A stretch of DNA of 13,074 nt from Clostridia bacterium. GTDB lineage: Bacteria; Bacillota; Clostridia; Peptostreptococcales; Anaerovoracaceae. Positions 1-7,420 of the stretch are shown in pieces. The notes beneath the pieces were generated by a model, which was not told where the DNA came from, ran no database searches, and worked only from the letters and a program-made list of their open reading frames with translations. The stretch covers positions 1 through 13,074 of the forward strand of contig CAAEEE010000407.1 of the NCBI GenBank assembly GCA_900754805.1, read 5' to 3'. Position 1 is the stretch's first letter, and the number at the start of each line of letters is the position of its first letter. The translations under genes were made by a program, and so were the position numbers.

Positions 1-768
1 CCGCGAGGAATCCTTCTGGTTGGAGTGCCCGGCTGTGGAAAATCTCTGTCTGCAAAATCCATTTCTGCAAACTGGAAGCTGCCGTTGTATCGCTTAGACT
101 TTGCGACTGTACAAGGAAGCTATGTAGGGCAGTCTGAACAGCAGCTAAAGGATGCACTTACAACGGCAGAAAATGTATCTCCATGTATTCTCTGGATTGA
201 TGAAATAGAGAAAGGACTCTCCGGAGCGGGAAGCGCAAATGACGGTGGCGTATCGACACGGATGGTAGGTCAGTTCCTGTTTTGGCTTCAGGAGTGTAAA
301 AAGCAGGTTTTCGTAGTTGCGACTGCTAATGATGTATCTATGTTGCCATCGGAATTGCTGCGCAGAGGAAGATTTGACGAACTGTTTTTTGTGGATCTTC
401 CGACCGGTGAGGAGAGAAAAGAAATTTTATCTCTGTATATGCGTCGCTATTTGGACATAGAACTTGACGGAGAGCTTGCTGAGAGATTGATTGAAGTTAC
501 GGAAGGATTTACGGGAGCAGATCTTGAATCAACTGTACGTGATTTGGCATATAGAGTTATCGCAAACAGTACTTTTAGTTTAGATGAAGAGAATATGATA
601 ACTGCCTTTAATAACGTCGTTCCGCTTTCGCAGACAAGTCCTGAAAAGATCGAAGCAATTAGAGACTGGGGTAGAGAACGCGCAGTCCCAGCATCCGGAA
701 GACCTATCGGAGATGAGGAACTTTCGCAGAAGAATAATGTGCCTAAAACACGTAAAGTGCTGGTATAG
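1..768 (+). CDS. Ycf46-like AAA+ ATPase, 5' end cut by the window
   Basis: The reading frame is open from base 1, so the gene begins upstream; 255 residues are visible. They form the core of a AAA+ ATPase, which uses ATP hydrolysis to remodel proteins or complexes, probably in the cytoplasm. Visible motifs are Walker A GVPGCGKS (window residues 8-15), Walker B ILWIDEIEKG (63-72, with D67 and E68), a sensor-1 type VVATAND, and the arginine-finger region RRGRFDELFFVDLP (121-134). The C-terminal helical lid carries GFTGADLES and ends in a RDWGRERAVPASGRP-type tail. The string of motifs and the tail resemble Ycf46-type AAA proteins of chloroplasts, cyanobacteria and Firmicutes (recognised from memory). 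The next gene starts 32 bases later on the same strand, so co-transcription is likely. The substrate is unknown. The family call is firm; the Ycf46 subgroup is likely. Confidence 0.9.
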   Translation, partial: PRGILLVGVPGCGKSLSAKSISANWKLPLYRLDFATVQGSYVGQSEQQLKDALTTAENVSPCILWIDEIEKGLSGAGSANDGGVSTRMVGQFLFWLQECKKQVFVVATANDVSMLPSELLRRGRFDELFFVDLPTGEERKEILSLYMRRYLDIELDGELAERLIEVTEGFTGADLESTVRDLAYRVIANSTFSLDEENMITAFNNVVPLSQTSPEKIEAIRDWGRERAVPASGRPIGDEELSQKNNVPKTRKVLV

Positions 769-800
769 AATTTATATTACAGAAGCTGATGAGGTGAAAT

Positions 801-1289
801 ATGCCGAAACCAATAGTAAAAAATGTAGGAGAAAAAAATGAACTGCATCTGAATGCGGTGTCTGCGTCTCCAAAGAAACAGCCGCTGCAGCAGATGGATA
901 AGATGAAACTGGACAGGCTGCTGCGAAAACCAAGGTCGAAAGAATACATGGCGGCAATGCAGGGGCTGGATGCTGGAGGACATGTATGCAATCATCACAA
1001 GGCAAATGAAATTATAGACGCAATTCGTAAAGAATTCCCCGAAGTCGAAATCGAAGGAATATTACTCGGGATTGTATCAAAGTGCTATCTAGGCGGGCAA
1101 TATGAGGTACATACAATCGACATGACGGGCGAGATAATTGAACACTATCAGAAAGGACAAGTTTTGCCTGGCGGAATGGAAAAGGCACGAAATCTTGCCT
1201 TGCGCGGGGGCTATGAATTTATAGAGGTATATATTGATTGCTGCCGATGCATTGGCGCAGGCGGAAATGTCGCAGTTGTACCTTGCTGA
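801..1289 (+). CDS. Unrecognised 162-aa protein with Cys-rich C-terminus
   Basis: I do not recognise a family. The start ATG follows a good GAGGTG ribosome binding site 7 bases upstream, and the gene follows the AAA+ ATPase by 32 bases, so the two probably share a transcript. The first 50 residues are basic and look disordered (many K, Q, S, P). The rest looks globular and mixed alpha/beta. Cysteines are C63 (in GGHVCNHH, with two neighbouring histidines), C95, C147, C148, C150 and C162, the last being the final residue. The C-terminal segment IDCCRCIGAGG is glycine- and cysteine-rich. Metal binding or thiol chemistry is possible but is inference only. There is no signal peptide or membrane helix. 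A substrate or partner of the adjacent AAA+ ATPase would fit the gene order. Confidence 0.75.
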   Translation: MPKPIVKNVGEKNELHLNAVSASPKKQPLQQMDKMKLDRLLRKPRSKEYMAAMQGLDAGGHVCNHHKANEIIDAIRKEFPEVEIEGILLGIVSKCYLGGQYEVHTIDMTGEIIEHYQKGQVLPGGMEKARNLALRGGYEFIEVYIDCCRCIGAGGNVAVVPC

Positions 1290-1320
1290 AAGCAATCGAC
1301 GATAAAAACTCTTTATTCGA

Positions 1321-1353
1321 CAAAAAGTTACATTATTTTGTCAAAAAGTTACA
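1321..1353 (+). repeat. 12-bp direct repeat with 21-bp period (candidate activator operator)
   Basis: CAAAAAGTTACA occurs exactly at 1321-1332 and again at 1342-1353, so the two copies lie on the same face of the helix, two turns apart. They sit upstream of a TATAAT box that lacks a recognisable -35. This geometry is that of binding sites for LytTR-type response regulators (AgrA, ComE), whose 9-bp repeats carry a central GTT and recur every 21-22 bp. The match is to geometry and the GTT core, not to a full consensus. Confidence 0.55.
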
Positions 1354-1381
1354 AACGAAGCTATAGAATATTTTTTTAGTA

Positions 1382-1387
1382 TATAAT
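1382..1387 (+). promoter_or_regulatory. Candidate -10 box (TATAAT) for the operon starting at 1432
   Basis: A perfect TATAAT lies 28 bases after the second 12-bp direct repeat and 44 bases before the ATG of the 55-aa gene. No good -35 hexamer is found 16-18 bases upstream (AAGCTA or AGCTAT). That fits an activator-dependent promoter served by the direct repeats. The transcription start itself cannot be seen. Confidence 0.5.
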
Positions 1388-1431
1388 GCAGTTAACAAGT
1401 TAAAGAGAGAAAAAATTGAAAGGAGAAAAAA

Positions 1432-1599
1432 ATGTCTAGTAGTGAATATAACAAATATTTGGCTGCAATAGAGGCAGCAAATGACAGCGGAGACAAGGAG
1501 GCCTTGAGGCAGATTCAAAAACAGTTAATCGCTAAATACGGAACGAATGATAACGATGTAACGCGATTAATTAATAAGTTCAAATTTACAATCAGGTAA
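1432..1599 (+). CDS. Small helical protein, 55 aa, unknown
   Basis: This short ORF starts with ATG after a strong AAAGGAG ribosome binding site 7 bases upstream. It encodes 55 residues beginning MSSSEYNKYLAAIEAAND and ending KFKFTIR. The composition (A, E, K, Q, L) suggests two or three short amphipathic helices; there are no cysteines, membrane segment or signal peptide. I do not recognise a family. It is the first gene after the direct-repeat promoter and is followed 63 bases later by the Sel1-repeat membrane protein, so it probably heads that operon. The ribosome binding site and promoter context are the main reasons for calling it real. Confidence 0.7.
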   Translation: MSSSEYNKYLAAIEAANDSGDKEALRQIQKQLIAKYGTNDNDVTRLINKFKFTIR

Positions 1600-1662
1600 A
1601 AAGAGTTATGTAGGATGGAAGAAGGTAAGGGGAAAAGAAACATTAAAAGCGAGGAAAGAGAT

Positions 1663-3588
1663 ATGGAAAATGTAAGTAATTTTACGCAATTGCGTAGCTG
1701 GGGCTGCGGCGAGGATTCTGAAATCACATTAAACGATGTTAAAATGATGTTTGAAAACATGATTTCAGTTCTGGAATATAAGCTGTACATAATTGATGAC
1801 ACCGCAGATGGTTCTGAGGTTTTTCATAATTCTGAATTTCCGGTTTTGCGTTTATGCAGTGAAAACCCAGCCTATATGAATATATATATTTATAAGTATG
1901 TTGCAGAAGGCAATGTAATCATAGGAATGTCGGCAACCGGAAAGGGGGAGCAAATTGCTGCTCCGGATCTGCAGAAGTTTTATAAAAAGGCTTGGGGACA
2001 TATCACGACCATAAAGCATGATATGAAAAAAGTAAAGAAAAGATTTGGAACAGCGGAAGCCGTAGCATATGGGGTCGGAGGTGCAATTGGCTGCAGTGCG
2101 GTTCTAATAGCAAAGGGTGTAAAAAAGCTATTTCGCGATACAGAAGCGTATGAAAGAGAAATGGCATTCTATACTCTCGCGATGGAAATGGGAGACTTCT
2201 TGATTGGAGGCGAAGATAAAGCACGATATTTTTCTGAGGTCAAACAAAAAGCGGAAGAAGAAAATCCTTTAGCGCAATATATGCTGGGTCTTGCATATTA
2301 TGCCGGATTGGGAACGGAAGTGAACAAGAGCGAGGCGGTAAATTGGTTTGAAAAATCTTCGCTCAATGGAGAAGCGAGCGGTGAATTTCCTTTTGTTTCG
2401 GAAGTCCTGTTTAGCGAGAATACATATGATGTTGAAAAAAAGAAAAAAGCCGCAGAAATGCTTGTAAAATTTGCGGACTCCGGTGAGGACTGGGCTATCA
2501 ATACTCTTCTAGATATTTATGGAGAAGGTAGTATTGATGGAATTGAGATTGACCTTAAAAAAGCTCTGGGTTTTGCCGAAAAATATGCAGTGGGGACAAA
2601 TGAAAAAGCAAAATTCTTCTTTGCGAAAGCATGTGAGGACGGGATTGTACAAGGTGGCGTAACTTTGCAGGAAAAGAATGCGGGTCGGGCAGCAGAGCTA
2701 TACGCATCGCTTGTAAATTCTGAGCAAAAAGAATATCGCGAATATGCGGCTGTTCATCTGGCAGATATGTTAATGAACGGACGTGGTATTGAAGCAAAAC
2801 CTGCAGAAGCGATTCAATATTATGAAATTGCCTCAAAATTAGGAAATCTTTACGCAAAAACGGAACTGTGCAAAGCATTGACACTCGGACCGGATGAGGA
2901 GAAAGACTATACAAAAGCAAAATCACTTTGCCGTACTTTATTAGTTTCCGGAAACGAGGGGGCGGCAGCAGAGGCGCTTTATTGCAGTTTCATTATTGCA
3001 AAGGATGAAGGAAGGGTTAAAGAAAGTTTAAATTATGCCCAACAATATATCTCGACTCCGGGTTCAACAGATGGAAAAAAACAGGATGCAGAGAATTATA
3101 TTGCTGAAATTGAAAGCAAGATGGAGAGTATGACCGAAGAAGAAAAGAAAGCTTTCTTAAAAGAGACCGATTCAGCTTCAGGTAATACGAAAATAAAACT
3201 TATTATTGTTGTAGTTTTAGCATTGATTTGTGCTGTTGTAATTTTCGCACTCCAAACGGATAACAGCAATGCGGCTCCACAGGACTATACAGGCAATGAC
3301 AATGGCTTTCAGGCTACAGCAGATGAAGAAGAATATGTTGAACCATCAATCAATTCCGGTGAAGAGGCGAAACACTACTTGGAAAGTTACTTATTCCCGG
3401 ATGGCAATTTATATCCTGAGGATAGCATGATAGATGGAATTGCTTTTGTGGATGAAACGGAACTTGGATACGAACTACATGTATATAAGGATATGGGAGA
3501 TTATACTACAACAATAGCATGGCTTGTAGTAACGCCTGACGGAAGGCTGTATGACGAAATTGCAGAGGAGTGGATTTGGGAGCTGTAA
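1663..3588 (+). CDS. Sel1-repeat protein with C-terminal membrane anchor
   Basis: A 641-aa protein. I chose the ATG at 1663 because GAGGAAAG lies at a proper distance before it; an in-frame ATG at 1615 would add 16 charged residues and has a poorer site. Residues 1-190 form an unrecognised N-terminal domain ending in a glycine-rich hydrophobic stretch (about 130-155, AVAYGVGGAIG), which may touch the membrane. Residues about 195-480 carry Sel1-like helical repeats, for example PLAQYMLGLAYYAGLGTE and AVHLADMLMNGRGIE, which are protein-protein interaction scaffolds. A single membrane helix spans about 511-530 (IIVVVLALICAVVIFAL). The last 110 residues are acidic and begin with a flexible N/D/G-rich linker, then a small beta-rich domain with LESYLFPDGNLYPED and GYELHVYKDMGDY, predicted outside the membrane. 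The orientation is inferred from the K-rich flank before the helix. The role is unknown; it probably organises a membrane complex with the neighbouring genes. Confidence 0.85.
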   Translation: MENVSNFTQLRSWGCGEDSEITLNDVKMMFENMISVLEYKLYIIDDTADGSEVFHNSEFPVLRLCSENPAYMNIYIYKYVAEGNVIIGMSATGKGEQIAAPDLQKFYKKAWGHITTIKHDMKKVKKRFGTAEAVAYGVGGAIGCSAVLIAKGVKKLFRDTEAYEREMAFYTLAMEMGDFLIGGEDKARYFSEVKQKAEEENPLAQYMLGLAYYAGLGTEVNKSEAVNWFEKSSLNGEASGEFPFVSEVLFSENTYDVEKKKKAAEMLVKFADSGEDWAINTLLDIYGEGSIDGIEIDLKKALGFAEKYAVGTNEKAKFFFAKACEDGIVQGGVTLQEKNAGRAAELYASLVNSEQKEYREYAAVHLADMLMNGRGIEAKPAEAIQYYEIASKLGNLYAKTELCKALTLGPDEEKDYTKAKSLCRTLLVSGNEGAAAEALYCSFIIAKDEGRVKESLNYAQQYISTPGSTDGKKQDAENYIAEIESKMESMTEEEKKAFLKETDSASGNTKIKLIIVVVLALICAVVIFALQTDNSNAAPQDYTGNDNGFQATADEEEYVEPSINSGEEAKHYLESYLFPDGNLYPEDSMIDGIAFVDETELGYELHVYKDMGDYTTTIAWLVVTPDGRLYDEIAEEWIWEL

Positions 3589-3593
3589 GCAGA

Positions 3594-3773
3594 ATGTATT
3601 TTTATCGAATTATCGGAGGCGGAGAGCTGGGAAGGATAGATCGCCGAAAATTACAGTCATCAATGACCTTATTCGGCGAAGCTACAGAATCCATAGATGT
3701 TTTTCAGAAAGTCTTGAATAAATATTTTAATGGGGAAAAAGACGATCGAACTCTTAAAATGCTTGGGATGTAG
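3594..3773 (+). CDS. Small protein, 59 aa, unknown
   Basis: The ATG at 3594 lies 5 bases after the stop of the Sel1 membrane protein and has a GGGAG motif 11 bases upstream inside that gene, so translation is probably coupled. An in-frame GTG at 3570 exists, but its AGGAG touches the start codon and the start would overlap the upstream gene. The product begins MYFYRIIGGGELGRID and ends RTLKMLGM; it is basic and likely helical in its second half (SIDVFQKVLNKYFNG). No motif, cysteine or membrane segment is visible and I do not recognise it. The gene fills the gap between two membrane-protein genes, which supports it, but a spurious ORF cannot be excluded. Confidence 0.5.
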   Translation: MYFYRIIGGGELGRIDRRKLQSSMTLFGEATESIDVFQKVLNKYFNGEKDDRTLKMLGM

Positions 3774-3800
3774 TGTACAAAACGGACAGGAAATATAACA

Positions 3801-5012
3801 ATGGGACAAGGATATTATGGACAGGATAACGGAAGCACATATTATGATTGGTGGGAAGAAAATGAATATAATCCTTATGTGTATAAAAGAAGGAAAAAGT
3901 TTCCTAAAGGTAAGGTAATTCTCATAATAATTATTTTATTGCTTTTAGTTGCCGGAGGGGCATTGCTGTTGCATTTGTTTTTTAATAATGCAAATCCTTT
4001 CTTCAACGAAGCCGGAGGAGACATTTATTGCTACTATGAATCTTTATCGCCGAAGGAACAAACGACATATAATAAAATTCTTAATGGCATTAGAAAAAGC
4101 GAACCTGAGATTGAGCTGGAAGGGACTTCATTCAAAGATGTTGAGCGAATCGTAAACATGATTTATGCAGATCACCCGGAAATTTTTTGGGCCGGAAAAT
4201 GGAGCAGTGTAACTACTTTCAGGAACATGACACTTTCGTTTGAGTACAAATATACTGCATCTGAAATAAAAAGCAGACAGGCTGAAATTGAAGATAGTGT
4301 GAAAGCGTTCCTGGAAACCGCACAAGACATGCCAAGTGAGTATGAGAAAATAAAAAGTGTATATGAATATATTCTTGATACAGTAGAGTATGCAGCCGGA
4401 TGTGCAGATAATCAGAACCTTTATAGCCCACTGGTGAACCACAAAAGTGTATGTGCAGGATATGCAAGAGGAACACAATACCTTTTGCAAAGACTCGGTA
4501 TACAGGCAATTTATGTGAGTGGGACCGCTGACGGAGACGGCGGTTGGGATAACCATGCATGGAATATTGTGCGATGTGGAGAAAACTATTACCAAATGGA
4601 CTGCACCTTTGGTGACGGGCTTGCGGATTCTTTTAGTTTCGGTCGCCTCCAGAAACCAAATATTCGCAATTATGCGTATTTGTGCAGAGACGATAAAGAC
4701 TTTGCGGTGGATCATAAATGGAACGACTACGAGCTACCGCTGCCGAAATGCACAACCGATGATTTGAATTATTACAAGTTAAACGGAATGTATTCGAGCA
4801 CATATGACGAAAGCGTGGACGAGAGCATGAAAGAAAGCATCCTCGCCGGTGAACAGATATGGGTATGGCAGTTTGGCGATTATGATCCGGCACTAGAATC
4901 AAAGATTACGGAAAAATACCGAGAGTATTTACAGGAATATTCCAAGGCAAGTTCTATGTGGCATTTTTATTTGGAAGGGCAAAATCTCTTTATCTGTGGA
5001 TATTTGCTTTAG
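3801..5012 (+). CDS. Membrane-anchored transglutaminase-like protein
   Basis: A 403-aa protein; the ATG at 3801 follows AGGAAA 8 bases upstream. Residues 1-38 are a short, tyrosine-rich cytoplasmic tail ending in KRRKKFPKGK. One membrane helix (39-61) follows, and the rest is predicted outside. Residues about 75-175 are a helical lead-in often seen before such domains. The transglutaminase-like core carries the full triad: Cys218 in SVCAGYARG, His252 in DNHAWN and Asp267 in YYQMDCTFGDG. In bacteria this fold usually acts as a cysteine peptidase, amidase or cross-linking enzyme rather than a true transglutaminase. The last 120 residues are a small unassigned domain. The gene lies between two Sel1-repeat genes in an apparent operon, so envelope protein processing or cross-linking of partners is a reasonable inference. 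The substrate is unknown. Confidence 0.88.
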   Translation: MGQGYYGQDNGSTYYDWWEENEYNPYVYKRRKKFPKGKVILIIIILLLLVAGGALLLHLFFNNANPFFNEAGGDIYCYYESLSPKEQTTYNKILNGIRKSEPEIELEGTSFKDVERIVNMIYADHPEIFWAGKWSSVTTFRNMTLSFEYKYTASEIKSRQAEIEDSVKAFLETAQDMPSEYEKIKSVYEYILDTVEYAAGCADNQNLYSPLVNHKSVCAGYARGTQYLLQRLGIQAIYVSGTADGDGGWDNHAWNIVRCGENYYQMDCTFGDGLADSFSFGRLQKPNIRNYAYLCRDDKDFAVDHKWNDYELPLPKCTTDDLNYYKLNGMYSSTYDESVDESMKESILAGEQIWVWQFGDYDPALESKITEKYREYLQEYSKASSMWHFYLEGQNLFICGYLL

Positions 5013-5048
5013 AAGAAGAATGGCAAATGAAATTTTAGGAGGTTAGCT

Positions 5049-7091
5049 ATGTCAACAGAAGAATTACAGAAAAAAGAAGAACTGGCAAAAGAGATGAATC
5101 AGATGATTCTTTTTAAATCCGGAATGAACTATTATAACGGAACAGAAAATTTTCAAAAAGACCAGAAAAAAGCACTTGAAATTTTTGAAGAGGTAGGCGA
5201 ACAAGGTCTGGTTACAGCAATGGAAAATGCCGGCGTCATGTATAGAAATGGATATGAAGGCGGTTCAAGGGACTTAGACAAAGCAATTGTTTGGTTTGAA
5301 AAGGCAATCCGGTGCGGCTCGGAGAAAGCATTCTATAACCTTAAAGAATTGTATCAGGAAAAATACGGATCACTCGCAGACGAAAAACTCTTCGAAATCT
5401 GCAAAGAAATTGCAGAAGAAGGATACTATTTAGGAATGGTACAGATACATAGGGCATATTTGAATGGTAAAGGAACCGAAAAAAATGAGCAAGAGGCTAT
5501 GAGGTGGCTGGAAATAGCGGCGGACGGCGGATTTGCGGAAGCATGTCAACTGAAAGGGCAATATCTGTTTGAGGGAGAAAATGGCTATGCACAAGACCGA
5601 GAAGCAGCAGTGAAATTGTGGGAAACTGCGGAAGAAAAAGGAGACATGGCTGCGGCCTACGGTATTGGGCTCTATTATTTATATTGCTGCGAACCGGCAG
5701 AAGAAATGCGTGCATTTGAGAAATTTAAAAAAATAAGAGCGACGGGAATAAGTATTGCAGACAGAGAACTTAAGGAATTTTATGCACAGTGGAAAAAATA
5801 TAATATTGATCCTCAAGAGGCATTTCTATTTTTTAAGGAATGCGCAGAAAAGAATGAGCATGACAGCGAAGCACAGTTTCAGCTTGGAATAGCGTACGAA
5901 TTTGGCTATGGGACAGAAATAGACGATGATCTAGCTTGCGCTTACTATAAGAAAGCGGCGGATGATGGTCGCATAGACGCCGCACTTTTTTACGGAATGA
6001 AAGAGGCAGCGGGCAATAATCCTGATTTAGGCATGCAATATCTTAATAAAGCAGCAGAAAACGGAAACCCTGCTACAAAATATCAGATAGCGGAGTTTTA
6101 CTGGAGCGGAGTTTTTTTACCGGAGGATAAAGTAAAGGCAATTAAACTATTTGAAGAGGCGGCAGAACAGGGGCACGCATCTGCACAACTGCAACTTGGT
6201 CTACGCTATATAAACGGAGAAGCGGTGGATAAAAGCGCAACAAAGGCAGTTTATTGGTTTGAAAAGGCTGCAGAGCAAGGAGAAGAAGCCGCACAGGTAA
6301 ATCTTGGGCTTATATACTTAGACGGTGATGATGAAATAGTCATAGACAAAATCAAGGCACTTCAGTGGTTCGCTAAAGCTTCGGAAAAAGGCAACGCACA
6401 GGCTAAATGCAATTTGGCAAAAATGTATGAGCAGGGAGACGGTGTGGCAATCAATTTGGAAAAAGCTGAACAACTATATAAAGAAGCAATACATACAGAA
6501 GATGACAAACTGTGCGATGGTGCAAAGTTTCAACTGGCCTGTTTGTATAGTGACTTTATGAACCGTGACGCAGAAGCAAACATTCTATGGCGTGAACTTG
6601 CAGAAAAGGGAAATGCATCAGCTCAGTATAATTTAGCACTTGCTTATGTGAAAGGAACAGGGATAGAAAAAGATTATGGGTTAGCTCGAATTTGGTTTGA
6701 GCAAGCAGCTCAGCAGGGAATGCAAGTGGCAGAAGATGCCATAAAGACACTTGATAACATAAAAAAAGAAGAAGCTGCGAAACAGTATACACAGAGCAGC
6801 GGAAATACATCAAGTTCGTCCGGCGGTTGTTATGTTGCAACTTGTGCATATGGTTCATATGATTGCCCGGAAGTATGGACACTGCGAAGATTCAGAGATT
6901 ATACTTTAGCAGAAACATGGTATGGACGCCTTTTTATACATACATACTATGCAATTAGCCCGACAATCGTTAAATGGTTTGGAAATACAAACTGGTTTAA
7001 AAAACTGTGCAGAGGAAAACTGGATAAATTAGTAAAGAATCTAAATGAGGCCGGTGTAGCAAACACAAAGTACGAGGATAAAGAGTTTTAA
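5049..7091 (+). CDS. Sel1-repeat protein with CFI-box-like C-terminal domain
   Basis: A 680-aa protein with a perfect AGGAGG site before the ATG at 5049. Residues about 25-575 are a long run of Sel1-like repeats of roughly 36 residues, for example AQLQLGLRYINGEAVD and AQYNLALAYVKGTGIEKD, with the usual KAxxWFEKAAEQG second helices. Such arrays are superhelical protein-binding scaffolds. A polar Ser/Gly linker (SSGNTSSSSGG) leads to a distinct C-terminal domain from residue 592, GGCYVATCAYGSYDC with Cys594, Cys599 and Cys606, then PEVWTLRRFRDYTL and a YYAISPTIVKWFG segment. This resembles the CFI-box-CTERM domain of many Clostridia proteins (recognised from memory; function not established to my knowledge). 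There is no signal peptide. It is the last gene of the Sel1/transglutaminase run and lies 135 bases before the lanthipeptide precursor. Confidence 0.88.
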   Translation: MSTEELQKKEELAKEMNQMILFKSGMNYYNGTENFQKDQKKALEIFEEVGEQGLVTAMENAGVMYRNGYEGGSRDLDKAIVWFEKAIRCGSEKAFYNLKELYQEKYGSLADEKLFEICKEIAEEGYYLGMVQIHRAYLNGKGTEKNEQEAMRWLEIAADGGFAEACQLKGQYLFEGENGYAQDREAAVKLWETAEEKGDMAAAYGIGLYYLYCCEPAEEMRAFEKFKKIRATGISIADRELKEFYAQWKKYNIDPQEAFLFFKECAEKNEHDSEAQFQLGIAYEFGYGTEIDDDLACAYYKKAADDGRIDAALFYGMKEAAGNNPDLGMQYLNKAAENGNPATKYQIAEFYWSGVFLPEDKVKAIKLFEEAAEQGHASAQLQLGLRYINGEAVDKSATKAVYWFEKAAEQGEEAAQVNLGLIYLDGDDEIVIDKIKALQWFAKASEKGNAQAKCNLAKMYEQGDGVAINLEKAEQLYKEAIHTEDDKLCDGAKFQLACLYSDFMNRDAEANILWRELAEKGNASAQYNLALAYVKGTGIEKDYGLARIWFEQAAQQGMQVAEDAIKTLDNIKKEEAAKQYTQSSGNTSSSSGGCYVATCAYGSYDCPEVWTLRRFRDYTLAETWYGRLFIHTYYAISPTIVKWFGNTNWFKKLCRGKLDKLVKNLNEAGVANTKYEDKEF

Positions 7092-7157
7092 AAGTATAGA
7101 AAATGTAATTTTATCTGTAAAACGGTGAGCAAGACTGTTATTTTGCAGTTTAAAAAC

Positions 7158-7187
7158 AAGTATGGATACTTCCTTATTAAATATAAG
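7158..7187 (+). promoter_or_regulatory. Candidate promoter/operator for the lanthipeptide precursor
   Basis: The 135-base gap before the precursor holds a perfect inverted repeat AAGTATGGATACTT (7158-7171) and a TATAAG hexamer (7182-7187), five of six matches to a -10 box, about 40 bases before the ATG. The palindrome covers the place where a -35 would sit and no good -35 is seen, so a regulator may bind there. Another reading is a weaker TTGCAG (7143-7148) / GATACT (7165-7170) promoter overlapped by the palindrome. Both are tentative. Confidence 0.35.
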
Positions 7188-7226
7188 GCAGCTAAACATA
7201 AATATATTGCAATAGGAGGTGAAATT

Positions 7227-7355
7227 ATGGAAAACTATGAGATGCTCTCCATCTTGAACGATGAGGATTTAGAGGTTAGTGCTTTTGCTTGGACCAATAA
7301 GACTAAGCAGGAAACTTATTGTGGGTCTTCTTGTGCGGACTCCTGCTGTTGTTAA
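7227..7355 (+). CDS. Class II lanthipeptide precursor peptide (LanA), Cys-rich core
   Basis: A 42-aa peptide starting with ATG after a perfect AGGAGGT site at 7214-7220. The frame is open further upstream to a GTG at 7125, but that start has no ribosome site and the extension looks untranslated. The N-terminal half is an acidic leader (MENYEMLSILNDEDLEVSAF) typical in charge and ExL-type helicity for class II lanthipeptides. The C-terminal part, TKQETYCGSSCADSCCC, has five cysteines (32, 36, 40, 41, 42) and Ser/Thr acceptors T30, S34, S35, S39, with T23 and T26 just upstream, so up to five thioether rings are possible. The leader/core border is unclear because no GG, GA or AG cleavage site is present. 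The synthetase gene follows 65 bases later behind an attenuator hairpin, which is the main support for the call. Confidence 0.85.
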   Translation: MENYEMLSILNDEDLEVSAFAWTNKTKQETYCGSSCADSCCC

Positions 7356-7372
7356 TTGATGAAACTTAGAGA

Positions 7373-7409
7373 GGGTAGTATGTTGCAAAATATACTATCC
7401 CATCTTTTT
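7373..7409 (+). terminator. Attenuator hairpin between precursor and synthetase genes
   Basis: Arms GGGTAGTAT (7373-7381) and ATACTATCCC (7392-7401) pair with one bulged A and a loop of about 10 bases, followed by ATCTTTTT. A partial terminator here would let the precursor mRNA outnumber the LanM mRNA, as in many lantibiotic operons. The T-run is short, so readthrough into the synthetase gene is expected. Confidence 0.7.
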
Positions 7410-7420
7410 AGGAAATGAAA

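Noticed and set aside
1290..1320. Weak hairpin after the 162-aa gene as a terminator
   Set aside because: The stem is short with a bulge (CGA-TAAA / TTTA-T-TCG) and has no T-run on the plus strand.
4128..4715. 195-residue open frame on the minus strand
   Set aside because: It is antisense to the transglutaminase-like gene, which has a full catalytic triad, and has no start signal.
7125..7226. N-terminal extension of the lanthipeptide precursor from a GTG at 7125
   Set aside because: No ribosome binding site precedes it, while ATG 7227 has a perfect AGGAGGT; the extension also covers the likely promoter.
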